This document shows positions 44,231-53,798 of a stretch of DNA of 64,000 nt, piece after piece. This DNA is from UBA2632 sp964452155 (GTDB taxonomy: Bacteria; Bacteroidota; Bacteroidia; Bacteroidales; Dysgonomonadaceae). How positions within the stretch are numbered: the stretch's first letter is position 1; each line of letters begins with the position of its first letter. Made by a program: the position numbers and the translations under genes. The DNA lies in the NCBI GenBank assembly GCA_964452155.1, contig CAYVLC010000001.1, positions 1-64,000 of the forward strand. The letters run 5' to 3'. The notes beneath the pieces are model-generated. The model saw nothing but the letters and a program-made list of their open reading frames with translations, ran no database searches and had not been told where the DNA came from.

Positions 44231-44277
44231 TGGTTAAATCAAGATAAATAGGAACTAATGGTTAAATCAAGATAAAT
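44231..44277. repeat. Perfect 19-bp direct repeat upstream of the phosphatase
   Basis: TGGTTAAATCAAGATAAAT occurs at 44231-44249 and again at 44259-44277, period 28. It sits about 90-130 bases before the alkaline phosphatase start and could be a tandem binding site for a regulator, or just a recent slip duplication. Confidence 0.6.
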
Positions 44278-44363
44278 GTGCCCTTTATATATTAAAACGA
44301 TTACCTTGTTTCAAAAAAAAATGTACCTTTAATCTCACGTAAATAACTTAAATAATTAACAAA

Positions 44364-45998
44364 ATGAAAAAAACAAATTTCTTATTGCTATTTATATTTT
44401 TCGCATCATTTCTTTTTGCTAGAGAAGTAAAACCTGTGAAGAATGTAATACTTATGATTCCAGATGGTACATCCATAGGAGTATATTCATCAGCACGGTG
44501 GTACAAAATTTATAATAATATGGGAGATGGTCTTCATGTCGACCCTTATTTCACAGGAACTGTTTCTACATTTTCTTCCAATGCTCCTATTGGAGACTCG
44601 GCACCTACAACATCGTGCTACATGACTGGTGTTCCCTCGCGTACCGGCCACGTGTCTATATATCCTGTTCACGATCCTGAAAACGATTTGTATCCTCTTG
44701 ATTCAACAATGGCTTATCAGCCTCTTGCAACTATTCTTGAAGCATCGCGCATAGAAAACAATAAAGCTACAGGACTGGTGGTAACGTGCGAGTTTCCGCA
44801 TGCAACACCAGCAGACTGTGCCGCACATCATTACAATAGAGGCAACTACAAACAAATAGCACCGCAAATGGCCTATCAGAATTTGGATGTTATGTTTGGT
44901 GGAGGAAATAACTTTTTGACTGACGATATAAAACAACACTTCAAAAATACAGGTACAGCACTCATACAGAACGATAGAGATGCAATGCTAAATTATAAGG
45001 GCGACAACCCAGTGTGGGCACTTTACAATGATAAGGCTTTGCCTTATGACCTTGACCGTGATCCAGAAGTGATACCATCATTGTCTGAAATGACACAAAA
45101 AGCATTAGAAATACTTTCAAAGAAAGAAAATGGTTTCTTTTTAATGGTAGAAGGTAGTCAAGTAGATTGGGCTGCTCATGGCAACGATCCGGTAGGAATA
45201 ATTACAGAATACCTTGCTTTTGATGAAGCTGTAGCCAAGGCTATTGAATTTGCTAAAAAAGATGGCGAAACTGCTGTTGTAATTCTTTCTGATCATGGTA
45301 ATAGCGGAATCACTATTGGTAAGAATGAATGTAAAGGATACGACAAACTAACAATACATGAACTATTTGGAGAGGTTTCTAAATACAAAAATACAGCATC
45401 GGGTATTGAGCAAAAGCTAATAAATGTAGCTCCCGAAGATATGAAGGCTGAGTTTAAAAAACATACCGATATTGATCTTACGGATGATGAGTTGAAGAGC
45501 TTGCTATCATCTAAGAATTATAAAGAGGGAAACTATATGGAGGTTGCAAACAGTCCGAACATGACAAACAATATTGTTACATTAATGAATTCGAGAATGT
45601 GTTTTGGTTTTACAACAGGTGGGCATACTGGCGAAGAGGTATTGCTTGCAGCATATCATCCCAATGGAGATGTGCCAATGGGGCATCTTAAGAATACTGA
45701 GATTAATGATTATTTATTTGAAGTGTCTGGATTGAAGACTCCACTTCCTGAAATGACTCAACGTATTTTTGCAAAACACTTTGAAGTGTTTGCAGACATG
45801 AAATACTCAATTGAAGGTAAAGATTCTGATATACCAGTCTTGGTTGTAAAAAACAAAAAGAACACCCTGCGAGTGCCTGCTTTCTCTTCGGTAGCAGAGC
45901 TCAATGGTAAATCGTTTGATATAGGATCGGTGACTGTTTATATCGATAAGAATGAAACATTTTATTTGCCTAAGAACTTGGTCGATAAACTGAGATAA
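44364..45998 (+). CDS. Alkaline phosphatase
   Basis: Periplasmic phosphomonoesterase, 544 residues. Signal peptide about 1-19 (ends SFLFA). Metal Asp in ILMIPDGTSIG (Asp34), nucleophile Ser79 in GDSAPTTSCYMTG, and the zinc ligands in VEGSQVDWAAHG, ILSDHGNSG and TTGGHTGEEV. All active-site groups of the PhoA fold are present. A direct repeat upstream may be its control site; no neighbour shares its strand, and an assembly gap follows after 20 bases, so what lies behind it is unknown. Confidence 0.95.
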   Translation: MKKTNFLLLFIFFASFLFAREVKPVKNVILMIPDGTSIGVYSSARWYKIYNNMGDGLHVDPYFTGTVSTFSSNAPIGDSAPTTSCYMTGVPSRTGHVSIYPVHDPENDLYPLDSTMAYQPLATILEASRIENNKATGLVVTCEFPHATPADCAAHHYNRGNYKQIAPQMAYQNLDVMFGGGNNFLTDDIKQHFKNTGTALIQNDRDAMLNYKGDNPVWALYNDKALPYDLDRDPEVIPSLSEMTQKALEILSKKENGFFLMVEGSQVDWAAHGNDPVGIITEYLAFDEAVAKAIEFAKKDGETAVVILSDHGNSGITIGKNECKGYDKLTIHELFGEVSKYKNTASGIEQKLINVAPEDMKAEFKKHTDIDLTDDELKSLLSSKNYKEGNYMEVANSPNMTNNIVTLMNSRMCFGFTTGGHTGEEVLLAAYHPNGDVPMGHLKNTEINDYLFEVSGLKTPLPEMTQRIFAKHFEVFADMKYSIEGKDSDIPVLVVKNKKNTLRVPAFSSVAELNGKSFDIGSVTVYIDKNETFYLPKNLVDKLR

Positions 45999-46018
45999 AA
46001 GAAACAATCAACCTTTTT

Positions 46019-46118
46019 NNNNNNNNNNNNNNNNNNNNNNNNNNNNNNNNNNNNNNNNNNNNNNNNNNNNNNNNNNNNNNNNNNNNNNNNNNNNNNNNNN
46101 NNNNNNNNNNNNNNNNNN
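46019..46118. other. Assembly gap (100 N)
   Basis: Exactly 100 unknown bases, the usual placeholder for a scaffold join of unknown size. The order of the two flanks rests on assembly only. Translations that run through it are meaningless there. Confidence 0.99.
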
Positions 46119-46634
46119 CTTTTTTTGTGCCTCTACAATTCGTTCTTCTATAGTTCCATGAAATGAGATTGATTGTCTATCTTGGTCGTTCACATTGAGA
46201 CGTGCTGTTCCATTGTTCCACAAAGTAAAATAGAGCGTAGTGGGGCGGGGGGTATCTTGTGTGCGAATAGTTACAATCCATTCTCCATCGTTTTTGCCCT
46301 TTTCTACTTTAGATTCGAAATCTGTGCTTTCAAACTTTATTCCACCGTCGCTTGAGCCCATTGGAGCTTTATATGCACGACCGTAGTAGGGTAGGTAGGC
46401 TTTAACGGTATCGGCCGAGACAGTTACGTTGTACTGGGACATTAGATAAACAGGCTGGTAGCTAAGGGGGTATGCATAATTTGCAATGAATTTGAAATCT
46501 CTATTTTCGATGTGCTCATCCAATAATTGTGCCTTCTCTGCTTTTTCTACTGCAGTAGGCCTTGTTGCACAGCTTATCAAAGAAGCAACTAGTGCCGCAA
46601 GTATAAAAACAGTAAATATTCTGAATTGTTTCAT
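46119..46634 (-). CDS. DUF4251-type lipoprotein, 3' end lost in the gap
   Basis: At least 172 residues from the ATG at 46634 (a frame from 46646 adds four residues, MYIY). Lipobox SLISC (Cys22), then a beta-rich domain: ENRDFKFIANYAYPL, YLPYYGRAY, GGIKFES, GEWIVTIRTQD, SFHGTIEERI, the pattern of DUF4251 proteins of Bacteroidales. Function unknown. The family usually ends a few residues after this point, so little is probably missing. Confidence 0.75.
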
Positions 46635-46720
46635 ATATATATACACTCCTCTGTTATTTTGTGTTTATTGCTTAATGATGTATCAATTAAACACCGAAGA
46701 GGACTGTTTTGTTATCAAAT

Positions 46721-47734
46721 TTACAAGAATTGAAGTGGATTTCCAACTAAATAGTTGGTATAGAATAGAAATAAACTGATGAAAACGACCACAAATAAAT
46801 ATACTTCGCCTTTTTTGTTTACATGTGAAAAATAGTGTGCAACAATAAAAGAGAGCATAATGATGACTTGATATATAAAGAAGACCGTTTGTTGCCAGTA
46901 GAAAAAATGTAGAGATGCGCTCACAATGGCAATTAAGATTATAAACGAAAGTGTCTTTTGTGTTATTACTCGCTCTCTTCTGTAAACTTGAATGTCTAGC
47001 ACGGTTACTATTATTGTGAGAAGAGTGAGTGCCCCAATGCCAATCCATTGTAGTGTGGTATATTGTGGCGGAATTAAATTAAATTGGTTGAATAGTATAA
47101 ATGGGTCGAGGAATGATTGTAAAGTATAGAATAGGAAGTAAAAACCAGCTACGTTCCATAAAACTAATAAAACACCCAATACTAGGGCAATAAATGGCTT
47201 TATTCTAAACCCATGCATAGACCTCTCTCCATACCACCAGATGGGTAAAAAAGCTAGTGCAAAAACTTGGAAAGTAACTGCAAAAGCAATTAAAACTCCC
47301 GACTTGAAGGCAAAGTTTCGCGGTGCGTGATGTTGGTAAGACTCTAGCAGTGGATAAATGGCTAAAAGTATAAAAATGGTGCTTATATAATTGGGTGACA
47401 TTGCAAGAAAAAGCGGGTGAACGCTTAACAAGAACAATACTAGTGCAAACGGAAGCGAGGTTCTAAAACGTGTTAGGGTGAAGCGTGTATTGAGATCAGA
47501 AAAAATAAAAGCAATGATAAATATAGAAAGAGTGCTTGTTGCCAATGATACCCAACTATTGGAAAATAGAGGCGAAATTGCTTGCCACACAAAGCTTGTT
47601 TGATACTCGTGCTGCTGAATGCCAATGGATAAGAACAAGCCTAGTCGCATACATATAGCAAGCAGTGCAAATATGAAAGATGTGAACCGCGATTCTACTA
47701 AATTACTTCTAAATCTGTGCGATGTTTGATGCAT
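46721..47734 (-). CDS. Polytopic membrane protein, Bacteroidales hypothetical
   Basis: 337 residues with about nine to ten membrane helices (for example FIFALLAICMRLGLFLSIG, FALVLFLLSVHPLFLA, FIALVLGVLLVLWNVAGF). Possibly of the DUF6427 type, which I cannot confirm. No catalytic motif or signal peptide is visible. Inner-membrane location is inferred. It reads away from purD's end, 145 bases from it, a neighbourhood common in this order. Confidence 0.7.
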   Translation of the reverse strand: MHQTSHRFRSNLVESRFTSFIFALLAICMRLGLFLSIGIQQHEYQTSFVWQAISPLFSNSWVSLATSTLSIFIIAFIFSDLNTRFTLTRFRTSLPFALVLFLLSVHPLFLAMSPNYISTIFILLAIYPLLESYQHHAPRNFAFKSGVLIAFAVTFQVFALAFLPIWWYGERSMHGFRIKPFIALVLGVLLVLWNVAGFYFLFYTLQSFLDPFILFNQFNLIPPQYTTLQWIGIGALTLLTIIVTVLDIQVYRRERVITQKTLSFIILIAIVSASLHFFYWQQTVFFIYQVIIMLSFIVAHYFSHVNKKGEVYLFVVVFISLFLFYTNYLVGNPLQFL

Positions 47735-47879
47735 TACACTGTGTTTTGTGACTTAAATATATTTTTTGCTATCCTAGATTCAATAAAAAAGAGACGAAAG
47801 TATTGATATTACCACCTTCTGCACAAATATTGCTGTTCTTCAATTTAATAAGTTTGCATACAGATGCTAACCATCAATA

Positions 47880-49148
47880 CTAAATATCAAACCCAATATC
47901 TTTGCGGTAATACTTTTTGGAGAAAGAGATTGTTTCAGCAATATCAAATGATTTTGCCAATGCTTCGTGCTTTGTTGCACCAAAAGAGGTTAGTGCCAAA
48001 ACACGGCCACCAGCTGTATATATGCCTCCTTCTTTGGCGATGGTGCCTGCATGAAAAACAAGGGTGTCTTTTACTTTGTCTAGGCCCTCTATTTGTTTAT
48101 TGTTTTCATATACCTCGGGGTATCCACCCGAAACTAGCATCACTGTGGCTGCACAACGTTCGTCTATCTCAATTTCTTTTTCATCTAAGTTGCCATTGGC
48201 CACGCCTTCTAGCAATTCTACAAAGTCAGATTTTATACGTGGCAATACAACTTCCGACTCGGGGTCGCCCATTCTTACATTATACTCTATTACATAGGGC
48301 TCGTTGTTTACAGATATTAATCCAATAAAAATGAATCCTTTGTACTTTATGTTTTCTTTGAGTAGGCCACTGATAGTAGGCACTATAATTCTTTCTTTTA
48401 CTTTACTCATAAAGATGTCATCGGCAAATGGCACTGGCGAAACAGCTCCCATTCCACCTGTATTTAAGCCTGTATCACCTTCTCCAATTCGTTTGTAATC
48501 TTTTGCAATAGGCAAAATCTTATACGACTTACCGTCGCTGACTACAAAAACAGAGCACTCTATGCCCGTCAAGAACTCTTCAATTACAACAGTTTTGCTA
48601 GATGCTCCAAACATGCCGGTGAGCATTTTCTTTAAAACATTGATAGCATCGGTACGCTCATTCAAAATTATTACACCTTTTCCGGCAGCCAATCCATCGG
48701 CTTTTAGTACAAAGGGGGGAGAGAGGGTTTCTAAAAACTGGAATCCCTCGTCTATATTATCAGCTGATACGCTTTTGTACCTTGCCGTTGGAATGTTGTG
48801 GCGCATCATAAATTCTTTTGCAAACTTTTTGCTGCCTTCTAGTTTTGCTCCTTCTTTTGATGGCCCAATAAGGGGGGTGTCTTTCAACTCTGGGTTTTCA
48901 CAAAAGAAATCGTATATACCATTTACCAAAGGGTCTTCGGGGCCCACTACCACCATATCTATTTGCTTGTCTAAAACAAACTTTTTGATGGCTGGGAAAT
49001 CTGTAGTTGATATCTGTACATTTACGCCCACTGTAGCTGTCCCTGCATTGCCGGGAGCTATATAGAGTTTATTTGTTTTTTTGCTTTGCTTTATTTTCCA
49101 TGCCATAGCATGTTCGCGACCACCAGAGCCAAGAATCAGAATATTCAT
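47880..49148 (-). CDS. purD: Phosphoribosylamine--glycine ligase
   Basis: Second step of purine synthesis: makes GAR from phosphoribosylamine, glycine and ATP. 422 residues from the ATG at 49148, which opens NILILGSGGREHAMAWK; the open frame extends far upstream (to 49535) across the divergent gene, but without homology. ATP-grasp domain with PFVLKADGLAAGKGV, IEEFLTGIECSVF, NTGGMGAVSPVP, EYNVRMGDPESE. A minus TAGCTTTG box (plus 49191-49198) is about 45 bases upstream. Confidence 0.96.
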   Translation of the reverse strand: MNILILGSGGREHAMAWKIKQSKKTNKLYIAPGNAGTATVGVNVQISTTDFPAIKKFVLDKQIDMVVVGPEDPLVNGIYDFFCENPELKDTPLIGPSKEGAKLEGSKKFAKEFMMRHNIPTARYKSVSADNIDEGFQFLETLSPPFVLKADGLAAGKGVIILNERTDAINVLKKMLTGMFGASSKTVVIEEFLTGIECSVFVVSDGKSYKILPIAKDYKRIGEGDTGLNTGGMGAVSPVPFADDIFMSKVKERIIVPTISGLLKENIKYKGFIFIGLISVNNEPYVIEYNVRMGDPESEVVLPRIKSDFVELLEGVANGNLDEKEIEIDERCAATVMLVSGGYPEVYENNKQIEGLDKVKDTLVFHAGTIAKEGGIYTAGGRVLALTSFGATKHEALAKSFDIAETISFSKKYYRKDIGFDI

Positions 49149-49250
49149 GCGTGTTGTAAATTTATTATTAATCATCAATAATACAGACCACAAAGCTACT
49201 AAAAAAACTCGAAAATGTAGGTGTTGCTCATACTCTTCATCAAAATAAAG

Positions 49251-49258
49251 TATCTTTG
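49251..49258 (+). promoter_or_regulatory. -7 box of the nitronate monooxygenase-like gene
   Basis: TATCTTTG, a full -7 match, 21 bases before the ATG; TTG at 49224-49226 is 24 bases away, a long spacing. Confidence 0.45.
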
Positions 49259-49278
49259 TATGAAAATATAGCATAGTT

Positions 49279-50229
49279 ATGAGCAAAAATAGAATAACAG
49301 ACCTGTTTGGTATAAAGTACCCTATCATACAAGCGGGCATGGTGTGGTGCAGTGGTTGGCGCTTGGCCTCTGCTGTAAGTAATGCTGGTGGGCTGGGACT
49401 TATTGGTGCGGGGTCTATGTATCCTGATGTGCTGCGTGAACATATCGTAAAGTGCAAGGCCGCTACCAACAAACCCTTTGGTGTAAACGTTCCTCTCATG
49501 TATCCACAGATCGAAGATATTATGCAAATTATCAAAGATGAAAGGGTGCCTATTGTATTTACATCTGCCGGAAGTCCTAAAGTATGGACTTCGAGACTTC
49601 AAGAAGTGGGTATTAAAGTGGCGCATGTTGTGTCGAGCTCTGTATTTGCACAAAAATCGCAAGATGCAGGCGTAGATGCTATAGTAGCCGAAGGTTTTGA
49701 AGCTGGTGGTCACAATGGGAGAGAAGAAACTACCACTCTTGCACTCATTCCTCAGGTGCGCCGCTCAGTAAGTGTGCCACTGATGGCAGCAGGCGGTATA
49801 GGTTGTGGCAAAAGCATGATGGCCGCCTTGGCTTTGGGTGCAGATGGAGTGCAAGTAGGCACAAGGTTTGCACTCACACACGAGAGCTCTGCTAGCGAGG
49901 CCTTCAAGCATCGGTGTGTGAATCTTCCCGAAGGCGATACTATCTTGTCGCTAAAAAAAGTGGGTCCAACTAGGTTGATAAAGAATGAATTTTACTATCA
50001 AATACAAGAGCTGGAAGAGAAAGGTGCATCTGTCCATGAAATAAGAGAACTATTGGGTAGAGGACGAGCACGAAAAGGAATTTTTGAAGGCAATCTGGTC
50101 GATGGTGAGTTGGAGATAGGGCAAGTGGCATCAGCCATTACGTCTATCTTATCTGCAGAGCAGGTGATAGAGGCGATGATAAACGAATTCAATGAAATTG
50201 CAGAAGCAATGTGTAGAATTGAATTTTGA
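49279..50229 (+). CDS. Nitronate monooxygenase / FabK-like flavoprotein
   Basis: 316 residues, FMN-binding TIM-barrel of the 2-nitropropane dioxygenase family. Visible: YPIIQAGMVWCSGWRLA near the N-terminus, AEGFEAGGHNGRE with the catalytic-region His, and MAAGGIGCGKSM and GADGVQVGTRF of the phosphate-binding part. Members oxidise nitronates or, as FabK, reduce enoyl-ACP; a role cannot be chosen without tests. Divergent from purD, not in an operon. Confidence 0.88.
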   Translation: MSKNRITDLFGIKYPIIQAGMVWCSGWRLASAVSNAGGLGLIGAGSMYPDVLREHIVKCKAATNKPFGVNVPLMYPQIEDIMQIIKDERVPIVFTSAGSPKVWTSRLQEVGIKVAHVVSSSVFAQKSQDAGVDAIVAEGFEAGGHNGREETTTLALIPQVRRSVSVPLMAAGGIGCGKSMMAALALGADGVQVGTRFALTHESSASEAFKHRCVNLPEGDTILSLKKVGPTRLIKNEFYYQIQELEEKGASVHEIRELLGRGRARKGIFEGNLVDGELEIGQVASAITSILSAEQVIEAMINEFNEIAEAMCRIEF

Positions 50230-50481
50230 TGCGATATTAACTCTAAAGTATTTAAAGTCATTACGAGTATTTAGTCCCTTAGCTTTTCTTTCTTTATTAT
50301 GTCCTACTCTCGATTGTAGTTATTACTCCAACTGTATTTTACATATTTATGCCTTGGAGTGTTTACTTTTTTCGTCCTAAATTGCTCTATTTCACATTTA
50401 AAGTATTACTTTTGTGCTGAAAATTGCAAATAGCAAACTAGGATGTCAACATATTTCATTGAAAATGCTAAATGATAATTC

Positions 50482-50505
50482 ATTACAGAGGGGCATCGCT
50501 GTAAT
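50482..50505 (+). promoter_or_regulatory. Leader hairpin of the FKBP gene
   Basis: ATTACAG (50482-50488) pairs with CTGTAAT (50499-50505), ending 15 bases before the ATG. Possible control of translation start; meaning unknown. Confidence 0.25.
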
Positions 50506-50520
50506 ATACAAAAAATAATA

Positions 50521-51105
50521 ATGAAGAATTTAAGTTACTCTTTAGGCATGAGTATGGCTACACAGCTTATGCAAACCGGTTTAGAAAATCTTGATGTAGA
50601 AGCTTTCGTAAAGGCTTTTACTGAAATTATGAAAAATGAAGACACTACCATGTCATTGGAAGAAGCTTCGCAACACATACAGGCTTACTTTAGTGAAAAA
50701 CAAAACGAAATGTTAGAAATGAACAAACAAAAAGGCGAACTCTTTTTATCTGAAAACAAGAAAAAAGAAAATGTTGTGACACTTCCAAGTGGATTGCAAT
50801 ATGAAATAATAACTGAAGGTAAAGGAGCCATTCCAACTGCAAAAGATACAGTAAAATGTCATTATCACGGCACTCTCATAGATGGTACTATCTTTGATAG
50901 CTCGGTACAACGTGGACAGCCTGCTTCGTTTGGTGTAACGCAAGTTATCAAAGGATGGGTTGAGGCACTACAGCTAATGCCTGTTGGGTCAAAATGGAGA
51001 CTTTTTGTTCCATCAAACTTGGCTTATGGCGAGCAAGGTGCCGGAAATGACATACAACCCAATTCGGCTCTTATTTTTGAAGTTGAACTGTTGGGAATTC
51101 AATAA
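50521..51105 (+). CDS. FKBP-type peptidyl-prolyl isomerase, no signal peptide
   Basis: 194 residues. N-terminal helical dimerisation part (SYSLGMSMATQLMQTGLENLD, as in FkpA/Mip) then an FKBP domain (about 85-194: GLQYEIITEGKG, VKCHYHGTLIDGTIFDSS, VIKGWVEALQLMPVGSKW, SNLAYGEQGAG). Speeds proline isomerisation in folding proteins. Unlike relatives it starts without a signal peptide, so it seems cytoplasmic, or the start is annotated too late; no upstream in-frame extension was seen. Sixty bases before a lipoprotein paralogue. Confidence 0.92.
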   Translation: MKNLSYSLGMSMATQLMQTGLENLDVEAFVKAFTEIMKNEDTTMSLEEASQHIQAYFSEKQNEMLEMNKQKGELFLSENKKKENVVTLPSGLQYEIITEGKGAIPTAKDTVKCHYHGTLIDGTIFDSSVQRGQPASFGVTQVIKGWVEALQLMPVGSKWRLFVPSNLAYGEQGAGNDIQPNSALIFEVELLGIQ

Positions 51106-51164
51106 AGCATTCAATTAAATATACATATATACAATAAAGAAAATAAGAAACTAAACATTTAGAA

Positions 51165-52187
51165 ATGAAGAAAATTAATCTACTTGCACTATGTGCATTT
51201 ACTATTGGCACTATGTTGCTTGCCTCTTGTGGAGGCAACACAGCCACTCCAAAGGCGTCGTTGAAGAACGATGTTGACTCTATCTCTTATGCCTATGGCG
51301 TTTCGTTGGCAGAACAAGGATTGGCGCAATTCTTAGAGCAATCGGGTATTATTTCAAGCCCAACAAACTTGCAGTATGAGTATCAGATGAAGATTTCTGC
51401 TGCTGACTCTACAGAAAAAGAAAATCTTGAGAAAGAGCTGAAAACTAAAATAGCGGAATTAAACAAAGAAAATGCTCCTAAGTTAGACCAATTCTTGAAA
51501 GGCTTGCAAGAAGCTCTTAACGCAGGTGAAGAGAAATCTCCTTACATTCAAGGTCTTGGTATTGGTAATCAGATTTCACAACAAATGATGCCACAACTTA
51601 CATCAATGATTTTTGCATCAGACTCTACAAAGAAGATGAACAATACTCAAATTGTTTCGGGTCTGTTTGGTGCATTAAGGAACCAAGAGTTGGCTATCCC
51701 TAAATCAGAAGCTAGCGAGTATGTGCAAACTAGGGTAGAGCAAGCGCAAGAGGCATCACAAAAAGCATCTGAAGAAGCATCGAAAGTTGATAACAAAGAT
51801 GTTATTGAAGAAGGAGAAGCTTTCTTAGCCGATAACGCTAAAAGAGATGGTGTTGTAGTTTTGCCAAGCGGACTTCAGTACGAAGTTGTTAAACAAGGCT
51901 CAGGTGAAATACCAACCGATAACGACCAAGTAAGAGTACACTATCACGGAACATTAATTGATGGCACTGTTTTCGATAGTAGTATTGATAGAGGAGAATC
52001 TATTGTATTTGGTGTAAATCAAGTTATAGCTGGATGGACCGAAGCTTTGAAACTAATGCCTGTTGGATCTGAGTGGAAAGTATATATTCCTTACGATTTA
52101 GGCTATGGAGCTCAAGGAAGCGGCCCAGACATTAAACCATTTTCTACACTTGTGTTCGATGTGAAGCTATTAGGTATCGAAAAATAA
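51165..52187 (+). CDS. FKBP-type peptidyl-prolyl isomerase, lipoprotein
   Basis: 340 residues. Lipobox LLASC (Cys22), a long helical N-domain of FkpA type (VDSISYAYGVSLAEQGL; a Gln/Glu/Ala-rich coil about 185-215), and a C-terminal FKBP domain (about 228-340) very similar to that of the preceding gene (HYHGTLIDGTVFDSS, VIAGWTEALKLMPVGSEW). Folding helper in the envelope. The pair came from gene duplication with different targeting. Ends at a strong terminator. Confidence 0.94.
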   Translation: MKKINLLALCAFTIGTMLLASCGGNTATPKASLKNDVDSISYAYGVSLAEQGLAQFLEQSGIISSPTNLQYEYQMKISAADSTEKENLEKELKTKIAELNKENAPKLDQFLKGLQEALNAGEEKSPYIQGLGIGNQISQQMMPQLTSMIFASDSTKKMNNTQIVSGLFGALRNQELAIPKSEASEYVQTRVEQAQEASQKASEEASKVDNKDVIEEGEAFLADNAKRDGVVVLPSGLQYEVVKQGSGEIPTDNDQVRVHYHGTLIDGTVFDSSIDRGESIVFGVNQVIAGWTEALKLMPVGSEWKVYIPYDLGYGAQGSGPDIKPFSTLVFDVKLLGIEK

Positions 52188-52242
52188 TAAGGGTAGAACA
52201 CAACAATACGAAAACTGATTGATTAGGAAGCTAATCACTGTT

Positions 52243-52285
52243 GAAGCAAAAAAGATTCCATTTATGGAATCTTTTTTTTGCTTCA
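52243..52285 (+). terminator. Terminator after the FKBP pair
   Basis: Long stem GAAGCAAAAAAGATTCCA with its complement, four-base loop, T8 in the right arm. Confidence 0.85.
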
Positions 52286-52329
52286 AACAATTGTATAGTT
52301 TTTAAAATACGACATCCTTGGTTGGATGA

Positions 52330-53268
52330 TTATTTATTGGCCAGTTCATAAAAAACGCCACGTGCAAGTGTAGAGGTTTTAATTTTGCTATTCATTTCAA
52401 GCACTCCTAAGTATTTGTTTATTTCGCTTGTATGCATACCTAAAATCTGCTGCAAGTCTTCTAGTGTGCAGGGTCTGCGCGCAATAGTGGCTAAGATAGA
52501 GCCTTCTATATCGGTGTTGTACGAATCTATTTCTGTTCGCATTGCTGCTGAGGCAATAATCTCTACGTTTGGTAAGACCCAAAGGTCTATTACTTTTTGC
52601 AATTCTTCTTTTGTTAGTGCCACAAGCCCCTCAATTGTACCCGGGCGGTCCAATGTGTTCAATTGCACTATATCTGGTTTTATTTTGAGAATGGCCTTTT
52701 TGAGTAGTTCCAACTCTTTCAGAGAATCATTGTATTCTCTCAGTAGGAACACTTCGAGCCAGATAGCCCCATTATATTCTTTTCTCAAATCAATCAAACC
52801 TTGAATATATGTATCCATGTTGATTTTAGGATTGGGTCTATTTATTTTTTGAAATGCACATTCACTTCCAGCATCCAATGAGGGAAGTATCACATCGGCT
52901 TCTAATAATTCTGATCTCAACTCAGAGTTGGATAGTAATGCACCACTTGTCAATATTGCCGTTTTTGTGTATGCATAGTTATGCTTTATGTAATTGAGCA
53001 CTTCGCCAATTTTGCTGTTGAGTGTAGGCTCGCCATAGCCAGAAAATGTGATATAGTCGATGTTGGGTTTATTGCTCATAAACTGCTTCAACTCTGCAAC
53101 AATTTTGTCATACTTTACATACTCTTTTCTTTCTGTGGTGAGATGGGTTGTTTTGCCTACTTCGCAATAAACACAGTTTAGCGAGCAAACCTTTTTAGGC
53201 ACTAAATCAACTCCCAAAGACATTCCTAGACGTCGCGATGGAACAGGACCAAAAAGATATTTATACAT
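52330..53268 (-). CDS. Radical SAM protein with winged-helix C-terminus
   Basis: 312 residues. Iron-sulfur motif C-x3-C-x2-C at Cys28, Cys32, Cys35 (VCSLNCVYCEVG), after the opening FGPVPSRRLGMSLGVDLVP that marks a distinct, widespread subgroup. SAM-binding GYGEPTLN follows. The C-terminal 60 residues (RRPCTLEDLQQILGMHTSEINKY) look like a winged helix. Product unknown. Starts 2 bases before the VOC gene's stop region, so the two are co-transcribed. Confidence 0.9.
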   Translation of the reverse strand: MYKYLFGPVPSRRLGMSLGVDLVPKKVCSLNCVYCEVGKTTHLTTERKEYVKYDKIVAELKQFMSNKPNIDYITFSGYGEPTLNSKIGEVLNYIKHNYAYTKTAILTSGALLSNSELRSELLEADVILPSLDAGSECAFQKINRPNPKINMDTYIQGLIDLRKEYNGAIWLEVFLLREYNDSLKELELLKKAILKIKPDIVQLNTLDRPGTIEGLVALTKEELQKVIDLWVLPNVEIIASAAMRTEIDSYNTDIEGSILATIARRPCTLEDLQQILGMHTSEINKYLGVLEMNSKIKTSTLARGVFYELANK

Positions 53269-53270
53269 GG

Positions 53271-53648
53271 TTACAAGTTTTTGAGTTCAAATTTATTTCC
53301 TGTTTTATCTATCACAAAAAGAAGGTTTGGTTTGTCGTGGCGTTCTATCTTGATGACGCAGTATCCTGCATTTTTGCATCTGTCAGCTACAATGTCTCGA
53401 TCTTCCGTTTCAACGCAAATATGGGCAAAACCTTGTTTTGTTTTATCTGAATAAACAAATAATTCAAGGTCTATGCGGTCATTGCTATAGATAAATACTT
53501 CTATTTCTTTTTCTATTCCAAATATTTGTGATGCTAAAGTAGCGCTTAGCTCATATTGATGTACGAGATGAAAGTTGAGAACGTTTTGGTAAAAATGAGT
53601 CAATTCTTCTTTTGCCTCAATGTTGAGTGCTATGTGTTTTAGTTTCAT
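53271..53648 (-). CDS. VOC-family (glyoxalase-fold) protein
   Basis: 125 residues from the ATG at 53648 (MKLKHIALNI, the normal family start); an upstream ATG at 53681 adds 11 residues. Glyoxalase/dioxygenase fold with possible metal ligands His6, Glu in DLELFVY, His in GFAHICVE and Glu in NKFELKNL. May bind a metal and act on a small molecule; partner of the radical SAM gene, whose ATG is 2 bases after its stop. Confidence 0.82.
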   Translation of the reverse strand: MKLKHIALNIEAKEELTHFYQNVLNFHLVHQYELSATLASQIFGIEKEIEVFIYSNDRIDLELFVYSDKTKQGFAHICVETEDRDIVADRCKNAGYCVIKIERHDKPNLLFVIDKTGNKFELKNL

Positions 53649-53798
53649 TGTTTTTTTTGTTTGATAGTAGTTATCATTCATAAGGGCTAGAATATCTTTT
53701 TTTTGATTATGGTCATTTGCAGATTACTCTTAAAACTATGTGTTTGTAAAATGCAACCAGACAGAAAAAAACTACTGCAGCTATCTTATAAAACGAAG

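Noticed and set aside
46008..46118. C-terminus of the DUF4251 protein read through the gap
   Set aside because: The sequence there is N, so stop and residues are unknown.
47864..48328. 154-codon plus-strand frame over the purD end
   Set aside because: Shadow of purD; composition low in typical domain features.
49149..49535. Long N-terminal extension of purD
   Set aside because: Overlaps the divergent gene at 49279 and its promoter box; homology begins at 49148.
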